DNA of 64,000 bases from Catenaria anguillulae PL171. Lineage: Eukaryota; Blastocladiomycota; Blastocladiomycetes; Blastocladiales; Catenariaceae. Of this stretch, positions 55,813 to 64,000 are shown piece by piece. Under the pieces are notes generated by a model. It was not told the origin of the DNA. It saw only the letters and a program-made list of their open reading frames with translations, and ran no database searches. Location: contig MCFL01000008.1 of assembly GCA_002102555.1 (NCBI GenBank), positions 124,001-188,000 on the forward strand. The letters run 5' to 3'. A program made the position numbers and the translations under genes. The stretch's first letter is position 1. Each line of letters starts with the position of its first letter.

Positions 55813-56774
55813 TGCGTGAAGAATGTGCCCCCCCCCCCCCCCCCGCGCGGGGTGGGCTGTGGGTTGGGACGGCTGGGACGTTGAGGGGGAGTGCGAGGCG
55901 ACAGGGCAATGTATTGAGCGTTGATTGTTCCAAGTGTGGTTTTGGTTGGTGGTCGCTTGAGATGTATAGGGTCTTTTGACTTGCAACTTTTGCGGTGGCT
56001 GGGACCTTCTGGCATGGGTCCCGAGTGTGTGGATGGCACTGGGTATGGCAAGGCACAAGCCAAATGATATCGGGATATACATACACATGGATACATGCAT
56101 GTGTGCAACTATATACAGAGATTGAACTACATCCATTGACACATTCCCTGTATCTATGCGCTACATGCCTCCACAGGCAGGGGCAAACTGCTTTTCCCAA
56201 TCTGTCCTGATGCAGACAAGAGTCTATGTGCTCGCTTGGTCCGCAATGCGAGCAAGAATGTAGATAAGCGCACATGTATACGATCAACTTGCTATTCTTT
56301 ATGGCACGCATGCACCGCACTCAGGCACGCAAGTATTTGCTTGAGCTGGACCTGGCCAACTTGATTGTCAAGTCAGAGACGGTGACGGCGAGTCTCATTA
56401 GCTATGCTGTCGAGTGATCTTGTGTGTGTGATTGTCTTGGCTTTTGTTTCTTCTCTTTTCTCTCATTGTGTGCACATACTCCTTTGCTTCCCTTTTTGGT
56501 TTGATTTTCTTTCTTGTTCGTTTTCTCATTTCGGGTGTTTGGTCGCAAAGACAGAGTAGACGTCTTTACATGCGCTCACATCAGTCTGGCACCATGTCGT
56601 TTTGGCAGCGGATATATTAACAAGTATACATCGCTCGGAGGTGAGAAAAAGGCAAAGGATATGCTTCAAACGGGTCAAAAGGTATACAAAACACTCCGTG
56701 CCGAAATTTTTTTCGGACACACAAGAGACATGGCACACAAGACACACAAGCTCTTCCGGCGGCCTGCTTCAAGT
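55813..56774. other. Convergent intergenic region with a poly-C tract
   Basis: About 960 bases. It contains a run of 17 C (55828-55844) followed by GCGCGGGG, immediately after the AMPK beta stop. No gene is supported; open frames at 56432-56804 lack protein features. Confidence 0.45.
55828..55844. repeat. Poly-C tract (17 C)
   Basis: Seventeen consecutive C followed by GCGCGGGG, 16 bases after the AMPK beta stop codon. Length in the real genome is likely uncertain. Confidence 0.85.
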
Positions 56775-58034
56775 TTACGCAGACTCGCCGGCCTCTTCCA
56801 CTGACGATTCCGAAAGGTCCGACAACTCGGACTCTTCCCCACACTTCTCCTGGCCCTCTGCGGGCACCTGGGCATGGCTTGCCTGGGCAGCCTCGTCCGC
56901 TGCCTCGATTGACCCGAATCGCCGCACCTTTTCCCGCTCCTCCTCCGACACCAAGCTCTCAAAGGTGATTCCTTTGTAGTAGTCATTCCACACCTGTAAG
57001 GACAATAGCGGAATAGGTTAAATAGGCGGTATCAAAAGACGAATAGAACCTATACCTTGTTCATGGCCTGCATGAACCGTCCCTGCCCACTGCCCTCGCC
57101 GCTCGACAACTCAGCCAACGCCATATCAATGGCCTCGTCGACCAACGGGAAGGACGCAGAGTATCGGGATACAGTTTGAAGTGGTACAGATTCGAACGAC
57201 GGGAAGTCATGGAGATTGGCTAGAGGCGAAAGAAGGAATTGAGAATGTCGAGGAATAGAGTACGACAAATGAATGCGACATGCCAAACCATCGGACAGAC
57301 ACTGCTCATCTCACGTACATGGTGGCTTCAAGCACATTCGCCCTCAAGGCCTACTGTCGCTTGTGGTGCGCGATAATCAGCTGGATCGCCGTTAACGCCA
57401 GGTCCGAGACTTGGATCAACTTGCCGAGCGCCGCATTCACCTTGGCTGACGTCGAGGTCTGCGGCACAAACGGCGCAAGCATCAGCTCAGGTACATACTC
57501 CTGCAGCAGCTGTGCACGGGCTCGCTTCATGACTGGCTTCAGAACCTCCTCCTCATCGTCCGATGGCAAAGGTGACGGATCAATGGGGGCCGGCCGCCGA
57601 GGCTTAAACCGGCGTACCATGGGACGCCGCGCGAGCGGAAGTCGGCTTCGGCGGGTGCGTTTTTGGAGTCGGCTTCGGTGGGTGCCGACGCCGAGGTGGA
57701 TGACGAGGATTTGGTTGCACGCATGGCGGCACTGATGTCGTTCTGGTATATATGACAGAAATTAAGTGAGAGACATGCACATAATGACGGGGGATGAGAC
57801 GCAACGCCTCATACGTGCAATCTGGTCATGTTCCCCCCCCCCCTCGTACATCCGTCCACCTTCTTTTTCTTTTTGATTTCCTTTTTCATCTTGGCGGCCG
57901 CCTTGGCTGCTTGAGCGTCCTTGATAGGTAGCAAACGAGTGAGGGTAACGCTGTGGGATTCGCGTCCGGCGTCGAACGCGACTTGGAAGCAAGCTGCGGC
58001 CAGGTGTTGCGTGGGTGTGGGGCACAGGGGCGGT
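56775..58034 (-). CDS. Uncharacterised multi-exon gene
   Basis: Coding segments in minus-strand order: a basic one at about 58000-57850 (FDAGRESHSVTLTRLLPIK, then KMKKEIKKKKKVDG); one at about 57725-57600 (MRATKSSSSTSASAPTEAD); one at 57620-57351 (KPRRPAPIDPSPLPSDDEEE, then VNAALGKLIQVSDLALTAIQ); and two with clean junctions, 57219-57056 (NLHDFPSFESVPLQ...RFMQAMNK) and 56993-56775 (VWNDYYKGITFESL...VEEAGESA, TGA). The intron 57055-56994 is GTATAG...TACAG. Other junctions could not be resolved and may hide base errors; a run of 11 C (57833-57843) interrupts the upstream part. The product looks nuclear (basic and acidic patches), with no recognised domain. Confidence 0.5.
57833..57843. repeat. 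Poly-C tract (11 C)
   Basis: Eleven consecutive C within the 5' part of the uncharacterised minus-strand gene; it follows the Lys-rich coding segment there (G-run on the coding strand) and may mark an intron or an error. Confidence 0.8.
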
Positions 58035-58370
58035 CACGAGCTGCCGTACGGAGGCATGAGAGAGTGAGTGCTGGGAGTCGCCATCACATAGCGTGGTGTG
58101 GGCGTGGGCGGTCGTTCTAGGGCGTATTTGATTGATTGATCATGATCGTGAACGGCTCCACACATTTCGTTGCAAGGGACGGGACAAGGAACGGGTGATG
58201 ATCCGCCCGCCGATTCACACACTTTGCAATAATCAATGTCTCACTCGCTCTTCAAGAGCGGCTGGCAACAATGACGGTGGCAGGATACTGCAAAGAGTGA
58301 GGAGTGTATGACTTATGGCGCTAGATATTTACGATTAGCTCTTCAAACACAGTCACCTTGCCTGCATGGC
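58035..58370. other. Intergenic region
   Basis: About 335 bases between two minus-strand genes. I see nothing definite in it. Confidence 0.35.
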
Positions 58371-58997
58371 TCACTTGTTCCCTTCGACTTCCGCTTCGAC
58401 TTCCATCTCCATTTGTGCAAAGAACAGCGCCGCTGAGAAATGCCTGAACCGAAACCTTTGCTGGTTGAACGCCGAATTCTTGTTGGGCAGCATCCGCACC
58501 TGGCGGTATCCTTGCCATGCCGGTACCGACTGGGCAGCCAATCCGACAAGCGGCGTGTACACGGCGGCAATCGTCACGATGCTAAAGCGAGAGCGGAACT
58601 GGCGGAAATTGGCCGCGTACAGGACGAGGCAACCGATGAGGTAGGCTCCGCGAACGTCACTACCTGTTGACCATGATCAGCTGATGAGTCTCATGTGAGG
58701 CCAAAGTGCCACGGGCGTGCTGACAATTCGTTACGGACCGACGCTGCGAACTCGTTCACAAGTCTCGTTCAGAATGACTTGCTCTTGAGGCGTTGGCGTC
58801 CAAGTATTGCGGAAGGGGTTTGGAATGTGGATGTTGAAGGCCCAATGCAGAGATTGGGCAATGGTGTAGTTGGGGACGGCGTCCATTTTCAGCTCGTCGC
58901 CACAATGCTGAGCGGCAGTAGTGGGTTGTGACGGCATCGACGTCATGGTGGCTGTTGAGGTATACATAGGTAGTGCAACTGGTGATTCTGCGTGCAT
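58371..58997 (-). CDS. Small membrane protein, intact paralogue of the gene at 42443
   Basis: Two exons, 58997-58739 and 58663-58371, give 183 residues with matching phases. The N-terminal half contains SLHWAFNIHIPNPF and TWTPTPQEQVILNETC. The intron (GTCCGT...AACAG) splits a Gly codon; the paralogue has its intron at the same place. Exon 2 has two likely membrane helices (RGAYLIGCLVLYAANF and SIVTIAAVYTPLVGLAAQSV). These are followed by the conserved PAWQGYRQVRMLPN and FNQQRFRFRHFSAALFF, then a Glu-rich tail. Conservation between the two copies is highest from the first helix to the RHF motif. I do not recognise the family. The first ATG in frame is 58997. Confidence 0.68.
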
Positions 58998-59562
58998 AGG
59001 AAATGTTGACAAGGCTCAAGCAATGGAGGGAGAGCGGGCTCTTTTCATGCGGCGCTTTCATGAGCAAGGACATGCGAAAAACATGCCTCATATGGGCACC
59101 ACCCATCCCGCACCGCAACTGGTCGTGAAGACCACGGTCAGCAGCGACTATACAAACGCTTTGACTGTCAATTCTTGCTCGACCGCTCCACTCCCATGTC
59201 TGGGTCACTTTCCCTGCGGTGCGTGTCGTCTCAACTGTCCACTGGATCACCATCGCCTGTCACCTGTCGCTGATGACCGATTGCAGAAGGACTTCATGAG
59301 AGTGAATGACCGTCGGCATGCTCTTGTGATGGCGAGGCTCAAGATGCATACTATTCGCTCTAGCAGTCTACCTTGATTTGCCGAGGCGGCCATCTTGTCC
59401 GACCTCACTGTGATTCAACATCAACCGGGTTCGACGGCGATTCAAGCAAGTGAAAACATACATAACTAGAATCATTATCGACTTGAAGAGCAACGACGGA
59501 AATGGTGATAAGATAATCCTTGTTCACGAATGTGATACAACTTGAAGTCAGCGAGCGCCGCG
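58998..59562. other. Intergenic region
   Basis: About 565 bases. Plus-strand frame 58921-59376 overlaps the previous gene in antisense and has no protein features. Nothing is called. Confidence 0.4.
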
Positions 59563-60435
59563 TCAAGCATTCCGAGCATGTACATACTTGCCCTTGACTT
59601 TGCCCAACCAAATCCACCACCGAATCACCTTCTCATGCTTGTTCTTGACGGCATCCCACAGCGCCATCTCGTTAAACTTGAACGGCAACTTGCTCTGGTT
59701 CCACCACTCAAGCACACCATGGTGGCCGCCTGTGTTCGCCGAATCGATCCAAACCGGGTCCGCATCCACATCCAAACATGTCGCATTATGATCCACCAAC
59801 CAATCCAAGACCTGCACGTTGACATTTCCTGCCGCCGTTTTCCATGTCAAGGTCAACATGCATGGTTCCCACGCCGTGGGCGGAAACATGGATGCCAAGA
59901 AATCCTGAGAGCGGGCGCCTGCGCTTGACTCAACGCCCGAGCAAAACACTCGTCGCAAACGGGTGTCTTGAACAGCCGTGCACACCGCAACACGTCGAGT
60001 ATACTTGAATGTTGCCGGCGCGCAAGGCAACCGCCACAACCTTGTCCAGCGATTGAGCTGTGACGTGATCCATCGGAGGCTTTGGCGCATACTCGAGCGC
60101 CCATCGAGCCGCCGCAGGCTGATTGTGTCGCAAGGCAAATCCGAGCAAGTGCAAGGACGAAGAAAAGCGCGAGTTGCGAGCCCGGGTTCCAGAGCAGCGA
60201 GACAGTTCAAGTGGCCAAACTGAACAGCGATAGCGACTGCTCGAAGCATTTCGCCTGTAAAGCCTGGCTTGGCTTTCGAGGAATAGAATTTCGGATCAAA
60301 GACGCCAAACGCACAGAGCATGACAGAGTCGGTCGGCTGTTGCTTACCTGTCAGATGAGAGCCACCAACCAGAGGGCGAGGGCCGGGATTTCGATTGAGG
60401 GGGCAGGGGATTGCATTGGGATTTCCATTTTCCAT
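59563..60435 (-). CDS. Ankyrin-type repeat protein (frame breaks)
   Basis: Exon 1 starts at ATG 60435 (MENGNPNAIPCPLNRNPG) and ends at GTAAGC near 60342; exon 2 begins after CTTTACAG near 60263 with EMLRAVAIAVQFGHLNCL. Irregular ankyrin-type units follow across frames: LHLLGFALRHNQPAAARWAL, VVAVALRAGNIQV, LDVLRCARLFKTPVCDECF, VNVQVLDWLVDHNATCLDVD and, most typically, GGHHGVLEWWNQSKLPF followed by NEMALWDAVKNKHEKVIRWW. This 'GH-xVLEWW' style is what I associate with expanded ankyrin families of blastoclad fungi. At least three frame changes are needed in 870 bases; real decay cannot be distinguished from base errors here. Function unknown. Confidence 0.6.
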   Translation of the reverse strand: MENGNPNAIPCPLNRNPGPRPLVGGSHLTGKQQPTDSVMLCAFGVFDPKFYSSKAKPGFTGEMLRAVAIAVQFGHLNCLAALEPGLATRAFLRPCTCSDLPCDTISLRRLDGRSSMRQSLRWITSQLNRWTRLWRLPCAPATFKYTRRVAVCTAVQDTRLRRVFCSGVESSAGARSQDFLASMFPPTAWEPCMLTLTWKTAAGNVNVQVLDWLVDHNATCLDVDADPVWIDSANTGGHHGVLEWWNQSKLPFKFNEMALWDAVKNKHEKVIRWWIWLGKVKGKYVHARNA

Positions 60436-60504
60436 ACATGAAGGGACGCATTCAATGTGCTCTAAGCAGCCTCGACAGGCAATAACGAGGAAGGAACCGG
60501 ACAC

Positions 60505-60845
60505 ATGTGCACAACACGGTCAGTGACATGGACAGGGATGGAGGTTCTCCGATGCCCTCTCGATTGACAAGAGAACACGTCCGCAGATCAGATCCGCTTG
60601 GAAGGAATCAATTCTCGTCAATGAGTTGGGGCCAATGGCAGCTCCAGTAATGCTCCGACCTTGGTATAAAAAAAACTCGAAGCAATCACGATTTCGCCAC
60701 GCCTTGTACTGAAAACTGTCGTCTTCAAGTCCACGGCAGATACTTGGCAACACTTCTCCTCGCACGGAGCTTGGAGACGCGCCAACTGTACTGACTCGTC
60801 ACCCTTCCTCTTGGACAATCACAGGCGACCGGACCTGGCTTCAGC
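60505..60845. other. Divergent intergenic region
   Basis: About 340 bases between the ankyrin-type gene and the CSPP1-like gene. It contains the TATA box at 60665-60672; nothing else is seen. Confidence 0.45.
60665..60672 (+). promoter_or_regulatory. TATA box of the CSPP1-like gene
   Basis: TATAAAAA within TTGGTATAAAAAAAACTCG, about 180 bases upstream of the ATG at 60846. Confidence 0.5.
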
Positions 60846-63613
60846 ATGATGGCCGCTCCGTCTCGGCTTCACGCCACAACTAGTCATGTACCTGAGGGCA
60901 CCACCTCTTCCGATGGCCCTGGCACTGGGTGGATCTTTGCCTCCAGGCGGCCCGATCCGGCAGAAGAACGTGCCCGCCAACGTAAAGAGGAGGGACGCGA
61001 GGAGTTGCGCCAGTTTCTCGAGCAGCAGGCAAAGTCTGGGCCAAGACTCTCTAGGCGGGCAGGGACGTCGCTGGAAGACATAACGCAGCAACCGCAACCG
61101 GCCGCCCCATCCCAAATCCATCTCAATGAGCCGTCACAACAGCAGCCAACAGCCGGTCGACGGGCAAGGCAACAGTGGTCGACCCCAACTCAGCAACCGC
61201 ATCCGTCTCAGCAGAGCGACATGTATGCGCCGTCATCAACTTCATCCGAATCTGTGAACCGCCAGCCATGGAATCCGCAGCCGCAACAGCAACTTGGACC
61301 TCCTCCGATTCAGTATTCTCAGCCTACACAGCATATGCCACCACCAGGATACGGCGGATACCCTGCTCCTGGCCCGCCTCCTCACCCATATATGTACTAC
61401 GCCGGAGCACCACCACCGGGTGCTGTTCCTTACCACTATCCGTACCCGTTCCCATATCCAAACTACCCAATGCCCGCGTACCCGGCCACTGGCCACTCAC
61501 TGCCGCCTCCGCCCGCACCACATGCATCGTATGCAACCGCATACCCCGATCCAAACACATCCCAATCCTCATCTCGCCTACCGCACTCTCCACCACGCGG
61601 GGCCCGCCCTTCTTCTTCATCCCAATCCCATCCAGCCCCGCCACCCACGTCGGTCGCCGCGCTTGGAGCGTCTGCCGACGACGCCTTGCTCAACAAGCAG
61701 CGCGACCGCGACCGCGCGCGCCAGTACCAGGCCGAGCTCGAGGCGCAAATGGCGGCCAAACGCATGCGCGATGCAGCCGAAAAGGCCGAGCGCAAGGCGG
61801 CAGATGCCGTTGCGATTGCTGGGGGAGCCGCAGAAACGGGCATGTTTGGCATTGGTGCCGGTGGTGCAGATGTGCCAAGGTATGGACGGCGCAGGGTCAT
61901 TCAGGATGGGTTTGGCCAGGCGCTTGTACCCAATCCTGCAGGCTTGGGCGCAGCCGCGGCACCGGCATCCTTGGATTCCGTCGCGCAAGCAGTGTCGCTG
62001 GCAAATGCGGCACTGGCAAAGGCCGGATTGCCGGCCATGGTTGTTCCACCGACATCCACTTCGGCGCTCTCACATTCAAACAACGCACTCGCACTGCTTC
62101 CATTACTTGGCTCATCCTCCTCGGGATCCAATCCAAACCTCATCTTTGGTGCCTCGCCCAATAACGCACCTCTTGGCCCGCTCGGCCTCGCATCTACGTC
62201 CTCGGGCCTACTTGGCTCGCCGCCGCGTCCGGGTGCCGCCTCGCCATCGCCAGCGACGCGCACTTCGCACTTGCGTGGCCAAGTCGACCCAACGACCTTG
62301 CCCGAGTGGCAGCGCGAAGCGCTCGCGAAGAAGCACGCAGAGCAGGTGCGTGCGGCGGCGGCGTTGAAGGAGCAGATTGAGGCCAAAGAGCGCGCAAAGG
62401 CAGAACAGGTGGCAAGAGAGCGCGAGGAGGAGGCCAGAGAGGTGGCGAGGTTGGAGGCTGAGAGGAAAGAGTTGGAGGAGAGGCATCGCAGGGAGAGGGA
62501 AGAGGAGATGGAGCGCAAGCGTGCCGAGGAGGAGGAAAAGAACAAGAAGCATAAGGCCAAGCGGGACGAGATGGAAAAGAGTGGAGGGAAGGCGGCTGAG
62601 GACAAGTTGAGGGCAAAGGCTGAGGAGGAGGCACTCAAGAGGAGGAACAAGCATGTGGCAAGAAGAGCCAAGAGTGGGGAAGATGGAGGAGAGGATGAGG
62701 TACATACTGACTTCTCAATCGACAAAGCCCTTCTGACATTGACTTTTCATATGGCTATGTGTGCGTAGGAACCAGCATTTCGCCCGCAGCCCCCGCCACC
62801 AGCAGTCCCATTCCGATCCTCATCGCCGCCCATCCCGACCGTCCAAAAGCTGCTCGCAAAAACTGGCGGCATTCCCATTGACCCATTCCCATCCCCTTCT
62901 GCCGCAGCAACAACATCCATACCAGAACCATTTCGCACATCGTCGCCACCGCTCCCTGCGCAAGTCGCCGCTGCGGCAGCCGCTGCCGCCAGTGCGCCGC
63001 CCGCTTCAAAACCGGCTGTTGTTGTTCTTGAGCGCGGCGTCACCCGAGCTCCATCGGCAACCATTCGCCGGCGACCCAGCTCGGCTCAGCTGCAGCAACA
63101 AAGTCAATCCCAACCATCTGGTCCGACTGAAACGCCAAGCGTGTTTGACAGATTACAAGACCTGCGTCGCGAGCTCATGATGGAGCAGCAGCGCGTCGGG
63201 AAAGACCTGAATGGATCGAGTTTGGTAAGTCAGGCGGTCGGGTTGCCCACGGCCCACCGGCAACGGTGGCAGCCGTGCCCTCGTCACTGGGCTTGATTCA
63301 GTCCGAGTCCAGGTTTGTTGCAGTTCCGTCAGACTCACACCCAAATGTGCGTGGATTCCGCGCCGAGTGCAGCAACGCCTAGAGTCACCTTCCAAGCTGG
63401 ACCAAGACCGAGTTCTCGCGGGTCGTCGCTCAACTTGGATGCGCTGGAGAGGGTGAATGCGGCTCGGCTTCAACGGCTCAAGGTACTGTGCCACTCATGA
63501 TCTTTCGTTGCATTTCTTGGCTGACACTCGATTTCAACTGGCAGGCGTTGGAGAATGCAGATGCACATGCGAGCAATGATGCGCTGCTCGCCGACTTTTT
63601 GCTGTCCAAGTAA
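60846..63613 (+). CDS. CSPP1-like centriole/cilium coiled-coil protein
   Basis: Four exons: 60846-62699, 62769-63224, 63302-63482 and 63545-63613, about 850 residues. Early EEGREELRQFLEQQAKSG, then a Pro/Gln/Tyr-rich region. A helical block (LLNKQRDRDRARQYQAEL, EAQMAAKRMRDAAEKAERK) is followed by a long Glu/Arg coiled coil (about 505-610). Later blocks are SPPIPTVQKLLAKTGGIPI, VFDRLQDLRRELMMEQQRV, SESRFVAVPSDSH, LDALERVNAARLQRLK and the end NDALLADFLLSK. Their order and spacing match, from memory, the animal protein CSPP1, which binds microtubule ends in cilia and spindle poles. That suits a flagellated fungus. Exon 3 needs a one-base frame correction near 63360. Donors are GTACAT, GTAAGT and GTACTG. 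Confidence 0.7.
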
Positions 63614-63831
63614 CTGACTTTTGCGTTGCACATGTGTCGAATGCCTTTTGACTTTGAATCCTCGTGATGATAAACTTTTCAATTGAATACCGTTTCTGCT
63701 TGAGGAGGGGTTGTGGAGCACAACGAGCATTTTACAACCCGATGCAATGAGGAGGAACGTGAACTGCGAACGGTTGTTGGCTCAATGCCCTCGTCTCCGA
63801 CAATTGGGCGATTAAAGCCATGCAAACATGA

Positions 63832-64000
63832 CTGAATACTACTGCCGCTTGCCACGCGTTCACCGACACAGCGAATACATCGTCGGCCGTGTCCGCCCTC
63901 CCGCTCAACGTCGTCGAGCTCATCATTGTCACCGTCCCATCATTGTGTCCGGCCGTTACTCCACAGCAGCGCGGGAGACCAACCGATTTCGTCATGCTTT
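63832..64000 (+). CDS. 5' part of a possible F-box/ankyrin-type gene (partial)
   Basis: An open frame runs from just after a TGA at 63829-63831 to the window end, reading SSAVSALPLNVVELIIVTVP. 'LPLxVVELII' resembles the short F-box-like opening of blastoclad ankyrin proteins, and an ankyrin-type gene lies 3.4 kb away. No ATG is seen in this frame, so the start must lie in an upstream exon, or a base is wrong. It runs off the window. Confidence 0.35.
   Translation, partial: MNTTAACHAFTDTANTSSAVSALPLNVVELIIVTVPSLCPAVTPQQRGRPTDFVML

Noticed and set aside
1-64000. CRISPR arrays, bacterial operons, rRNA genes
   Set aside because: The window has eukaryotic introns and spacing; no regularly spaced repeats with unique spacers and no rRNA core motifs were seen.

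Overview
The window looks like nuclear DNA from an early-diverging, zoosporic fungus, and I infer Blastocladiomycota (Catenaria or Allomyces-like). The evidence is: spliceosomal introns of about 55-95 nt; a fungal-type sphingolipid C9-methyltransferase; Beclin/Atg6, Ku70, RIT1, Sec62 and POLE2 genes of opisthokont type; a CSPP1-like centriole/cilium protein, as expected in a flagellated fungus; and ankyrin-type repeats of the 'GHHGVLEWW' kind that I associate with blastoclads. Gene spacing is tight, both strands are used, and 5' splice sites favour GTACGN or GTATGT over GTAAGT.

Layout. 0-5 kb: the end of an unknown gene, then a tandem array of secreted cysteine-rich, probably GPI-anchored proteins (two intact copies, one decayed copy) with a stray CNOT1-like fragment between copies. 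A fourth, inverted copy lies at 14 kb. 5-20 kb: sphingolipid C9-methyltransferase, an unknown protein, a DDX51/Dbp6 helicase, Beclin-1/Atg6 and a 7TM protein. 20-30 kb: Ku70, an 11-exon receptor-like gene and prolyl oligopeptidase. 30-38 kb: a truncated PIF1-like helicase, Sec62, an unknown mitochondrial-type protein, a TKL kinase with a C1 domain, and a 0.5-kb foldback element. 38-48 kb: a second copy of the receptor, a small membrane protein and an F-box/LRR-like gene. 48-64 kb: RIT1, a small membrane protein, POLE2, AMPK beta, an unknown multi-exon gene, a second small membrane protein, an ankyrin-type gene, a CSPP1-like gene and the start of a possible F-box/ankyrin gene.

The most unusual content is a pair of paralogous receptors (22838-26277 minus; 38479-41867 plus). 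Each joins a bacterial-type extracellular solute-binding domain, a class C-like 7TM region and a C-terminal PH domain. I rebuilt the exons by comparing the two copies, including a shared 19-nt micro-exon.

A caution runs through the annotation. Many conserved genes (Sec62, Ku70, POLE2, RIT1, AMPK beta, the second receptor) need repeated single-base reading-frame corrections, nearly all equivalent to one missing base. Other genes in the same window are fully intact. Uncorrected single-base deletions in a long-read assembly are the simplest explanation, so I do not call those genes pseudogenes on that ground alone. Genes work mainly as independent housekeeping units; the only apparent functional groupings are the surface/receptor genes and the tandem secreted family.
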